Source of the DNA: a bacterium
GTDB lineage: Bacteria; Patescibacteriota; Minisyncoccia; Phycocordibacterales; UBA9973
Assembly (NCBI GenBank): GCA_021813175.1
Contig: JAKALJ010000003.1
Span: 1 to 31,480 of the forward strand
DNA length: 31,480 nt
Direction of reading: 5' to 3'
Part shown: positions 23,601-29,245 of the stretch, one piece after another
Layout: the number at the start of each line of letters is the position of its first letter
Numbering within the stretch: the first letter of the stretch is position 1
Translations under genes and position numbers: made by a program
Notes under the pieces: generated by a model
The model's input: only the letters and a program-made list of their open reading frames with translations
What the model was told of the DNA's origin: nothing
Database searches by the model: none

Positions 23601-23808
23601 AAAGAGAAAAAGACTGGAACTCCAGCTGAAATTTTTTTCCGGAATAATCGGAGATGGGAGAAAACTCTTTCAATACTTGGCCGATGCCTTTTTCCAAAAG
23701 CCACTTGAAAGAGTTGATCTGGGATTCAATCAGATTGGGAAATTTTACCAGGGGCTTCTTATACCGGCTGAAATATTTTTTAGGAAGTTTGGTTTCGGTG
23801 GAAAGCAT
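20614..23808 (-). CDS. rpoB: RNA polymerase subunit beta
   Basis: 1064 residues, at the short end for bacterial beta and without the large lineage insertions. Landmarks: FPNLIESQINSFKWLL, GTFIINGVERVIVPQLARS (quoted NGVERVIVPQL), the rifampicin region with QLSQFMNQENVLSEIEHIRQLSALGPGGL (quoted LSQFMNQENVLSEIEH and RLSALGPGG as RQLSALGPGG), HPSHYGRVCPIHTPEGPNIGLI (quoted HYGRVCPIHTPEGPNIG), ISVGDKLSGRHGNKGVIS, MPYMADGTPVDVILSPLGVP and the C-terminal GGKAQGGGQRFGEMEVWALEGYGAA (quoted GGQRFGEMEVWALEGYGA). It has a strong promoter and a leader of about 72 nt whose last hairpin ends 4 nt before the ATG. Confidence 0.99.
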   Translation of the reverse strand: MLSTETKLPKKYFSRYKKPLVKFPNLIESQINSFKWLLEKGIGQVLKEFSPISDYSGKKFQLEFQSFSLSEPKYDENYAKVNKLTYQGLLKVRVKLLNKILGTEKEQEIFISEIPLMTNHGTFIINGVERVIVPQLARSFGVFFTESFSKGKRFFGAKIIPARGVWIEIESEADGAVYVRIDKKRKFPASMLLRVSGYSTMEKILGVFPDDLLWQEGLKNCLAKDPSKTPEETYIEMYKRLRDGDMATAENAKEFIDSLFSPERYDLSPVGRFRFNQRFGKSTEKKELERKTLSGEDLALAIRNIFYLNAAPDSKPDDIDHLGQRRVRFVGEMLEQKIRTGMMQIKRNIQDRMSIIDAGTAIPVAVINQRPLQARIKEFFTTNQLSQFMNQENVLSEIEHIRQLSALGPGGLTRERAGLEVRDVHPSHYGRVCPIHTPEGPNIGLILHLATYARVNDFGIIETPYIRVKNGRITGEAVYLNALEEEKYNIAHAGVPYDQDGRITEEKVAARAKAQPGMIPSKEVDFIDVAANQAFSIATSMIPFLEHDDANRALMGSNMQKQAVPCVLPEAPLVSTGVEEYASRDSGRLVIAEEEGIVSYVDARKIIVKGKEEKTYPLVNFLRNNNFSAFHHRPNVRIGQKVKKGEVLSDTGSTVDGQISLGQNALVAFLSWSGANYEDAIIISERLVKNSKFTSIYVEEFVCTVRDTKLGPEVTTRDIPNVGELKLKDLDEDGIVRVGAEVRENDILVGKITPKGETELTPEERLLRSIFAEKARDVKDTSLRVEHGKRGRVIGVKIFSRDLGHTLEAGIIKKIVVEVAQIRNISVGDKLSGRHGNKGVISTILAEEDMPYMADGTPVDVILSPLGVPSRMNLGQIMEMHLGLAAHTLGYQAVVPPFLGAKSEEIREELGKAGLPENGRVTLYDGRTGEAFAEEVAIGYMYMLKLHHMVEDKIHMRSIGPYSLITQQPLGGKAQGGGQRFGEMEVWALEGYGAAYTLREMLTIKSDDIGGRSQTFDSIIKNEPIKPPQSPASFNVLLNYLRGLALDVGLKKTRPAVRLEENKE

Positions 23809-23812
23809 CAGG

Positions 23813-23848
23813 AGCTAAAAAGGGCTTTTAACCCTTGGATGGTTAGCT
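23813..23848 (-). promoter_or_regulatory. Leader hairpin just before the rpoB start codon
   Basis: In the minus-strand RNA, AGCTAA (23848-23843) pairs with TTAGCT (23818-23813), enclosing AAGGG (23836-23832) paired with CCCTT (23824-23820). The stem ends 4 nt before the AUG and no Shine-Dalgarno is exposed. The inner hairpin plus the T-run also resembles a weak attenuator. Confidence 0.4.
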
Positions 23849-23886
23849 ATTAATTGATAGGCAGCCGAAACTCAATCAGTGCTCCA

Positions 23887-23914
23887 AGTATACTCAACTA
23901 AAAATATTTGTCAA
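23887..23914 (-). promoter_or_regulatory. rpoBC promoter
   Basis: Consensus TTGACA (23914-23909), 16-bp spacer, TATACT (23892-23887); predicted start near 23880. The -35 directly adjoins the T-tract of the trmD terminator. Confidence 0.85.
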
Positions 23915-23916
23915 CA

Positions 23917-23958
23917 AAAACCTGCCAAGTTCACTGGTTAGCGAACCTGGCAGGTTTT
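23917..23958 (-). terminator. trmD terminator containing the stop codon
   Basis: AAAACCTGCCAAGTTC (23917-23932) and GAACCTGGCAGGTTTT (23943-23958) pair with one mismatch; on the minus strand TTTTTGTT follows. The TGA stop of trmD lies in the loop and adjoining arm, so the hairpin overlaps the final codons. Confidence 0.88.
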
Positions 23959-24611
23959 ATTTTTTTCCATTTTTCTATTTTAGCGTGATTGCCGGAGAGA
24001 AGCACTTTGGGCACTTTGTAATTCCTGCCTTTCCATTTTAGAACCTCCGGCCTGGTATATACCTCGCTTGAGGATACGCGTTCTTCTTCCAGAGATTCGT
24101 GCTTGCCAAGCACCCCGGGGATCTGGCGGGAAACACAGTCTATAAATACCATGGCCGGCAGTTCTCCGCCGGTAAGCACGTAATCCCCTATGGAATATTT
24201 TTTGGTTTTCAAAATTTTGTCCACTCGCGCGTCTATGCCTTCGTAGCGCCCGGAGATCAGCACAACTTCTTTATATTTTCGGGCAATTTTTTTGGCTTCG
24301 GCAGTGACGAATTTTTTAGCTCCGGGAATAAAATTCACCACTAATGGTTTTTGTTTTTTGTTCGCTTTTCCAGCCAGCGCTTTTTCCACGGCTTTTAAAA
24401 TAGGTTCCGGCCGTAGCACCATACCGGGCCCGCCCCCGTAAGGCCGTCCATCCGCCGGGCGGTAATTGTTTCGGTTCTTGGCTTTTACAAAATCCCGCGG
24501 ATTGTAAAACTTTACCGAAATGAGCTTTTTCTTTATGGCCCGGCCGATGATGGATTCATTTATGTATGAACCAAAAGATTCCGGAAAGATGGTTATCACA
24601 TGAAAATTCAT
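23931..24611 (-). CDS. trmD: tRNA (guanine-37-N1)-methyltransferase
   Basis: SPOUT methyltransferase that makes m1G37 and prevents frameshifting. 226 residues, normal length. Motifs: FHVITIFPESFGSYINESII (quoted ITIFPESFGSYINES), NPRDFVKAKN, DGRPYGGGPGMVLRPEPI, LISGRYEGIDARVD, and the knotted S-adenosylmethionine site YSIGDYVLTGGELPAMVFID (quoted SIGDYVLTGGELPAM). The catalytic Asp and the flexible KHESLEEERV lid are present. It follows khpA across a terminator, with TATACT (24624-24619) ending 7 nt before the ATG, so it may have its own leaderless transcript. Neighbours rpsP and khpA match the widespread rpsP-khpA-rimM-trmD order, with rimM absent here. Confidence 0.98.
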   Translation of the reverse strand: MNFHVITIFPESFGSYINESIIGRAIKKKLISVKFYNPRDFVKAKNRNNYRPADGRPYGGGPGMVLRPEPILKAVEKALAGKANKKQKPLVVNFIPGAKKFVTAEAKKIARKYKEVVLISGRYEGIDARVDKILKTKKYSIGDYVLTGGELPAMVFIDCVSRQIPGVLGKHESLEEERVSSSEVYTRPEVLKWKGRNYKVPKVLLSGNHAKIEKWKKIKPARFANQ

Positions 24612-24642
24612 AATTAGAAGTATATTAACACAAAATTAAAAA

Positions 24643-24657
24643 CCCCGATTGCTCGGG
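24643..24657 (-). terminator. Terminator between khpA and trmD
   Basis: CCCGA (24644-24648) and TCGGG (24653-24657) form a hairpin with loop TTGC; on the minus strand it is followed by a run of T (GGTTTTTAATTTTG). Probably partial, separating rpsP-khpA from trmD. Confidence 0.7.
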
Positions 24658-24675
24658 ATTTTCAATTTTTGAATC

Positions 24676-25011
24676 TTAGATGCCTTTCAGATCTTCCATG
24701 GCCTGGTCCACCGTCTTCATAGCCCCCGAGGCGGAAGGGGCGGAACTCTCGGGTTTCCGGCCTCCTTCCGGCTCGTTGATCTTCAGGTTTACTCTGGCGT
24801 TGTTCTTCATGCCAATGATGCGCAGAAGAGTCCGGATGGCTTTGGCGGTATTCCCCTGCCGGCCGATGATTTTGCCCATATCCGCCGGATTCACGGAGAG
24901 GGTAATGAGCACCCCCATCTCGTCCACCGTGCGGTCAATCAACACATCGTTCGGATTATCTACCAGCGCCTTTACCACGTACTCCAGAAATTCCTTGTCG
25001 TTTTCTTGCAT
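24676..25011 (-). CDS. khpA: KhpA-like KH-domain RNA-binding protein
   Basis: 111 residues from ATG at 25011. One KH domain (about 1-82) with FLEYVVKALVDNPNDV, the GKIIGRQGNTAKAIRTLL signature carrying the G-x-x-G RNA-binding loop, and VNLKINEP. A Gly/Ser/Pro-rich linker and short acidic tail extend past the usual 75-80 residue length. A TTG at 25056 would add 15 residues (MVGSPLSLKNKNCVA), but the family normally begins just before FLEY, so the ATG is preferred. KhpA homologues bind small and messenger RNAs and affect cell elongation with KhpB. The rpsP-khpA-trmD context is classical. Confidence 0.9.
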   Translation of the reverse strand: MQENDKEFLEYVVKALVDNPNDVLIDRTVDEMGVLITLSVNPADMGKIIGRQGNTAKAIRTLLRIIGMKNNARVNLKINEPEGGRKPESSAPSASGAMKTVDQAMEDLKGI

Positions 25012-25124
25012 TGCAACGCAATTTTTATTTTTTAAAGAAAGCGGGCTTCCGACCAAGATTATTACAGCGCCGCTGTTTTTAATTATATCCCATGTTCTTA
25101 TAATTACCTAGAACCGGCTGAAAT

Positions 25125-25436
25125 TTATTTAGCCGCTATTTTCAAATCTTTCCGTTTCTTCGTGGGTTTTTTCCTGGGAAGAGAATTTTTCTTTTTCCCG
25201 GTTACCACTTTCCGGTCCACTAAAAAATTATGCACTGTATCGGAAAGTTTCGCGCCCTTTTCCAGCCAATGTTTTATCCGTTCGGTTTTAAAGGCTTTTT
25301 CTCCGTTTTTCGGATTATAGGTTCCGACGATTTCCAGAAACTTGCCGCTCTTTGCGCTGTTTTTTGAATCAGTCAGCACTACCCGGAAAGACGGGTCGTT
25401 CTTTCTGCCGATTCTCTGTAATCTTATTTTCAGCAT
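25125..25436 (-). CDS. rpsP: 30S ribosomal protein bS16
   Basis: 103 residues. N-terminal MLKIRLQRIGRKNDPSFRVV and FLEIVGTYNPK are diagnostic; then RIKHWLEKGAKLSDTVHNFL. The C-terminal 30 residues are a Lys/Arg-rich extension. bS16 is needed for 30S assembly. The ATG at 25436 lies 6 nt after a -10 box, so the mRNA is predicted leaderless. Heads the rpsP-khpA-trmD run. Confidence 0.97.
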   Translation of the reverse strand: MLKIRLQRIGRKNDPSFRVVLTDSKNSAKSGKFLEIVGTYNPKNGEKAFKTERIKHWLEKGAKLSDTVHNFLVDRKVVTGKKKNSLPRKKPTKKRKDLKIAAK

Positions 25437-25442
25437 AAATGC

Positions 25443-25470
25443 ATCTTAACACATGTTATAATTTAGACAA
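25443..25470 (-). promoter_or_regulatory. rpsP promoter, leaderless arrangement
   Basis: TTGTCT (25470-25465), 16-bp spacer, TAAGAT (25448-25443), then 6 nt and ATG at 25436. It occupies the whole 34-bp gap to rnr and interleaves with the rnr promoter. Confidence 0.6.
25454..25462 (+). promoter_or_regulatory. rnr extended -10 promoter, near-leaderless
   Basis: TGT-TATAAT (25454-25462) is an extended -10; the GTG start is at 25471, 8 nt later, so the mRNA would begin within about 2 nt of the start codon. No convincing -35. Confidence 0.55.
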
Positions 25471-27240
25471 GTGAAAAGAGCTAGAATCAGAATCAGGGAA
25501 GGCGTGGAGCTAAAGGAGACTCAGGCGGAACTGCTTGCCCGACCTGGCTTTTCCGGCATTTTAGAAAGGGAAAACGGCGGATATTATGTGCGTCCGGACG
25601 ACAGCCGGATGTACGCGGACATTTTCATTCCGGAAAAGAATCTTTCCGGATCAAAAGAGGGTGAGAAAGTTTTTACCCAAATAGTCTCTTGGCGGGACCC
25701 GAGAAGACATCCGGAAGGAAAAATTAAAAAACGGCTGGGCCGACCGGGAGAGAATGAGACGGAAATGGAGGCCCTTTCTCTGGAAAGAGGGTTCGCTCTT
25801 GAATTGCCGGAAAAGGCGAAAAAGGAGGCGAGGGTTATAAAAGAAAAAGGCATCACGGAGAAAGATTTGGCTGATCGGCGTGATTTCCGGGAAATTCCGA
25901 CTTTTACCATAGATCCCGAGGATGCCAAGGACTTTGACGACGCCGTCTCCTTTTTGGATTTGAAAAACGGCCAATATGAAGTAGGGGTGCATATCGCGGA
26001 CGTATCCCATTATGTGCTTCCGGAAAGCGAATTGGACCGGGAAGCCAAAGCGCGCGGCACCTCGGTGTATCTGGTGGACCGGGTAATTCCGATGTTGCCG
26101 GAAACGCTTTCCAACGACTTGTGCTCCTTGCTTCCTAACAAAGACCGCTTGGCGGTAAGCGCGGTGTTCATCCTGGACCAAAAAGGGAAAGTGAAAAAGG
26201 AGTGGTTCGGCCGGACGATAATCCGCTCTTGTAAAAGATTCACTTACGAGGAGGCGGAAAAGTCTCTGAAGGCCTCAAGCGCTCCACTGCATCGGGAACT
26301 CTCTCTCCTGAACGGCCTGGCCAAAAAATTGACTAAGGAAAGATTCGCCCGCGGCGCGGTTTCTCTGGACCAGGAAGAGGTAAAATTCGTGCTGGACAAA
26401 AACGGAAGGCCGATGAAGGTGGTTAAAAAAGAACGCGGAGATTCAAACCGCCTGATAGAAGAACTGATGCTCTTGGCCAACAGAAAAGTGGCGGAAAAGA
26501 TTTCGGGAAAAATGAAGGAAAAGAACATATTCGTGTATCGGGTGCACGACCGTCCGAACGCGGAAAAAATGCAGGACTTGGCCCTTTTCCTCTCGGGCAT
26601 AGGGTATAAAGTTGCTTTGAAAAACGGAATAATCCCAAGTGGAGAAATAAACGCCATTTTGGAGGACCTCTCCGGCCGGGAAGAAAAAGACGCAGTACAT
26701 CGGGCGGTGATCCGCTCCATGGCCAAGGCCATATATTCCACCGAAAACATCGGTCATTACGGTCTGGCTTTCAGCCACTACACCCATTTTACTTCTCCCA
26801 TCCGGCGCTACCCAGACATAGTGGTGCATCGTCTGCTCCTGGACCATCTGGCTGGGAAGAAAATCGGCGCGGGAATGCTCTCTGTTTACGAAAGGATATC
26901 CAAACACGCTTCGGAAATGGAAAAAAGAGCTTCGGAAGCCGAACGGGCCTCCGTAAAATTGAAGCAGGCGGAATATATGTCTATCCGGATCGGCCAAAAG
27001 TTTGAGGGAATAATCAGCGGGCTGAAAGAATGGGGATTGTACGTGGAAGAAAAAGAGACTAAATGCGAAGGATTGGTGCGCTTGCGGGATCTCTCCGACG
27101 ATTTTTATATTTTTGACGAAAAAAGGATGGAAATGGTCGGTCAAAATAAAAAGCGAAAATATCGCCTGGGGGACAAAATAAAGATAAAAGTGAAGGGGGT
27201 AGATTTAAGCAGGAGAAATATAGATTACCTTCCGGCTTAA
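25471..27240 (+). CDS. rnr: RNase R family 3'-5' exoribonuclease
   Basis: 589 residues versus about 700-800 for many RNase R proteins; an N-terminal helix-turn-helix and the first cold-shock domain seem missing. It starts with a partial OB region (GFSGILERENGGYYVRPDD), then the RNB catalytic domain with TIDPEDAKDFDDAVS (magnesium-binding aspartates), GVHIADVSHYV, VYLVDRVIPMLPETLSNDLCSL, LIEELMLLANRKVAE, VYRVHDRP, and HYTHFTSPIRRYPDIVVHRLL. An S1 domain follows (about 505-589, IGQKFEGIISGLKEWGLYV). It degrades structured RNA. GTG start supported by the promoter just upstream. The next gene begins 4 bp after its stop. Confidence 0.96.
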   Translation: MKRARIRIREGVELKETQAELLARPGFSGILERENGGYYVRPDDSRMYADIFIPEKNLSGSKEGEKVFTQIVSWRDPRRHPEGKIKKRLGRPGENETEMEALSLERGFALELPEKAKKEARVIKEKGITEKDLADRRDFREIPTFTIDPEDAKDFDDAVSFLDLKNGQYEVGVHIADVSHYVLPESELDREAKARGTSVYLVDRVIPMLPETLSNDLCSLLPNKDRLAVSAVFILDQKGKVKKEWFGRTIIRSCKRFTYEEAEKSLKASSAPLHRELSLLNGLAKKLTKERFARGAVSLDQEEVKFVLDKNGRPMKVVKKERGDSNRLIEELMLLANRKVAEKISGKMKEKNIFVYRVHDRPNAEKMQDLALFLSGIGYKVALKNGIIPSGEINAILEDLSGREEKDAVHRAVIRSMAKAIYSTENIGHYGLAFSHYTHFTSPIRRYPDIVVHRLLLDHLAGKKIGAGMLSVYERISKHASEMEKRASEAERASVKLKQAEYMSIRIGQKFEGIISGLKEWGLYVEEKETKCEGLVRLRDLSDDFYIFDEKRMEMVGQNKKRKYRLGDKIKIKVKGVDLSRRNIDYLPA

Positions 27241-27244
27241 GAGC

Positions 27245-29119
27245 ATGAGATTAGAAATTCAAATTAAAAAGAAATACTTCCTGTTCTCCTGTTTGGCGGT
27301 TTTAGCTCTCTTGGCTCTTTTTTTCTTTTTAGAAAAAAACAAAACGGAAGGGCTGAATAAGGAAACCGGAGGGGCCGCGGCTCTCTCGGCTCTGGCAGAC
27401 GTTTTTCCTCAAACCGGTAAAAATTATTCTCCTCTCTCAAAATATTCTCTTCCTCCTCCGGTCATTTCCGCCAGAAGCTTTTTGGTCGGAGATTTGGATA
27501 CCGGAGAAATAATTTTGGCTAAAAACGAAAAGGCCAGATATCCTTTGGCCTCGGTTACCAAACTAATGACTGCTTATTTGACGGAAGCTCTGAATAAAAA
27601 CGACGATACGGTCACTCTTTCCAAAACAGCTCTCGAGGTGGAAGAACCGAACGGGGGTCTGCGCTTGGGAGAAAAAATGAAAATGGAGACACTTTTGTAT
27701 CCCCTGCTTTTGGAATCCAGCAACGCCGCGGCCGAAGCTCTTTCCGAGAGCTTCGGCCGCGGCCTTTTTCTCGGTAAAATGAACCAATTAGCCCAAGAAC
27801 TCGGGCTTGAGCAAACTTATTTTAAGGACCCGAGCGGCCTATCGAAGGAAAATCAATCCAGTGTTTCAGATATGTTTCGGCTGGCAGGATTCATATATAA
27901 AAAAGCGGAAGACCTTTTTAAGATAAGCACATTGAAAAAGTACTCCGCGGACGGGCACTCTTGGCGAAACAATAGCCAGTTTCTAAAAGATGAAGGATAT
28001 CTGGGCGGAAAAAGCGGCTATACCGATCCGGCTCTGGAAACCGTTACCGCTCTTTATCATCTGGAGCTAACGAAGGGAGGTTATCGCAACATTGCCATCG
28101 CTCTTTTGCAAAGCAGTAACCGCTATGCGGACGTGGAAGCCATACTGAATTACCTGAAAAAGAATGTGGCTTACAACGGGCCGGCCGAGGCTGTTTCCGA
28201 CTGGGTGGCTCTTCGGCCCGGTTCGCCCGATATCAGCTGGCCGGACTATCTCCGTCTTGCCTTCGGCGGAGATATTATGCTGGACCGCGGAGTGAAGGCC
28301 TCAGTGCAGAAAAATTTCGGGGTAAATTATCTTAAATTATTTGAGAATCTGAGCATCTTAAAAAATTCGGATATTGCCTTCGCCAATCTGGAAGGTCCGA
28401 TTTCTTATCAAGGAACAGACCAGAAATATTTGAATCCATTTCGGATGAGTCCGGCGGTGCTTCCCGCCTTGCAGGATTCGGGCCTGGATGTGCTTTCCGT
28501 AGCTAACGATCATATGAACGATTGGGGATTAGACGCATTTCTGGATACTCTGCAAAATTTAAAAAGATATGGGATAAACTACGCGGGCGCTGGGGCCAGC
28601 AAGCAAGAGGCCGAAGAGCCGGTGGTGATAGAAAAATATGGAATGAAAATAGGGTTTCTGGCTTTTTCAGATAAAGGGCCCGGCTCTTTGGCGGCCGGCG
28701 CCAAAGAGCCGGGCATCCTCTTTGCCAGCGATCCGGACCTGCCCAAAATCATAAAGAACGCGGCCAAACAGGTGGATTTTCTGGCAGTGTACTTTCACTT
28801 CGGCTCGGAGTATCAAAAAAAGCATGATCCCCGGCAGACGGAGCTCGCCCATACGGCTATAGACTCGGGCGCCCGGCTGGTGGTCGGCAGCGGCCCGCAC
28901 GTGATAGAAGATACGGAAATTTACAAAAATGGTTTTATCGCTTATTCCTTGGGCAATCTGATTTTTGACCAGGCTTTTTCCAGAGACACTATGCAGGGCA
29001 TGATTTTAGAAGTCACCGTGAACCGCGACGGCAGTTTCTCTGTCCGTAAAGACAAGGTTCAGCTTGACGGACAGTTCCAGCCCGGAAAAGTAATCCAAGG
29101 CAAAGAAGAAAAAATATAG
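27245..29119 (+). CDS. D,D-carboxypeptidase (S11) fused to a CapA-like domain
   Basis: 624 residues in one frame. A transmembrane anchor (about 11-29) is followed by a serine peptidase S11 domain (about 73-310) with LASVTKLM (Ser103, Lys106), SSN (158-160) and GGKSGYT (256-258, KSG in place of KTG). This fold trims the terminal D-Ala of peptidoglycan stem peptides. After a linker, a CapA/PGA_cap metallophosphoesterase-like domain (about 337-610) has GGDIMLDRG, ANLEGPIS, SVANDHMNDWG, GMKIGFLAF, YFHFGSEY and VVGSGPHVIE. CapA domains are linked to poly-gamma-glutamate capsule export or assembly, with uncertain biochemistry. Both domains would be extracytoplasmic. The gene is 4 bp after rnr. No stop or frame change marks the junction, so a genuine fusion is likely. 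Confidence 0.9.
   Translation: MRLEIQIKKKYFLFSCLAVLALLALFFFLEKNKTEGLNKETGGAAALSALADVFPQTGKNYSPLSKYSLPPPVISARSFLVGDLDTGEIILAKNEKARYPLASVTKLMTAYLTEALNKNDDTVTLSKTALEVEEPNGGLRLGEKMKMETLLYPLLLESSNAAAEALSESFGRGLFLGKMNQLAQELGLEQTYFKDPSGLSKENQSSVSDMFRLAGFIYKKAEDLFKISTLKKYSADGHSWRNNSQFLKDEGYLGGKSGYTDPALETVTALYHLELTKGGYRNIAIALLQSSNRYADVEAILNYLKKNVAYNGPAEAVSDWVALRPGSPDISWPDYLRLAFGGDIMLDRGVKASVQKNFGVNYLKLFENLSILKNSDIAFANLEGPISYQGTDQKYLNPFRMSPAVLPALQDSGLDVLSVANDHMNDWGLDAFLDTLQNLKRYGINYAGAGASKQEAEEPVVIEKYGMKIGFLAFSDKGPGSLAAGAKEPGILFASDPDLPKIIKNAAKQVDFLAVYFHFGSEYQKKHDPRQTELAHTAIDSGARLVVGSGPHVIEDTEIYKNGFIAYSLGNLIFDQAFSRDTMQGMILEVTVNRDGSFSVRKDKVQLDGQFQPGKVIQGKEEKI
27725..27763. other. 17-bp perfect inverted repeat in the carboxypeptidase coding region
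   Basis: GCCGCGGCCGAAGCTCT (27725-27741) and AGAGCTTCGGCCGCGGC (27747-27763) with loop TTCCG, followed by CTTTTTCTC. It looks like an intrinsic terminator placed inside the gene, over the codons after the SSN motif. Confidence 0.7.
28678..28714. other. 15-bp perfect inverted repeat in the CapA coding region
   Basis: GCCCGGCTCTTTGGC (28678-28692) and GCCAAAGAGCCGGGC (28700-28714) with loop GGCCGGC. It encodes GPGSLAAGAKEPG in the CapA domain. No T-tract follows. Confidence 0.7.
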
Positions 29120-29240
29120 AAAGATCAGCAGAAGGAGAAAATATGCTGTTCGTAGAGGGTTCGGCGATTCAACTTCAGGGATTTTTTTAGCAGAAAAATC
29201 CCATACCCAAGAACAGCATGTCTTCTCCTTCTGCTTTCTA
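29117..29240. repeat. Large imperfect inverted repeat with mirrored SD-ATG mini-ORFs
   Basis: Arms AGCAGAAGGAGAA (29127-29139) plus ATGCTGTTC (29143-29151) pair with GAACAGCAT (29211-29219) plus TTCTCCTTCTGCT (29223-29235), with a 3-nt asymmetric-sequence bulge, and TAGAA/TTCTA outside. A 9-bp inner hairpin GGGATTTTT/AAAAATCCC lies at 29178-29202. Each strand carries AAGGAG, 5 nt, ATG: plus-strand ORF 29143-29190 (MLFVEGSAIQLQGFF), minus-strand ORF 29219-29187 (MLFLGMGFFC). It fills the convergent gap between the carboxypeptidase/CapA gene and smc and may act as a 3'-end structure. Confidence 0.6.
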
Positions 29241-29245
29241 CGGCC

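Noticed and set aside
25012..25056. TTG start at 25056 extending KhpA by 15 residues
   Set aside because: The added residues do not resemble the family and the ATG at 25011 gives the normal N-terminus.
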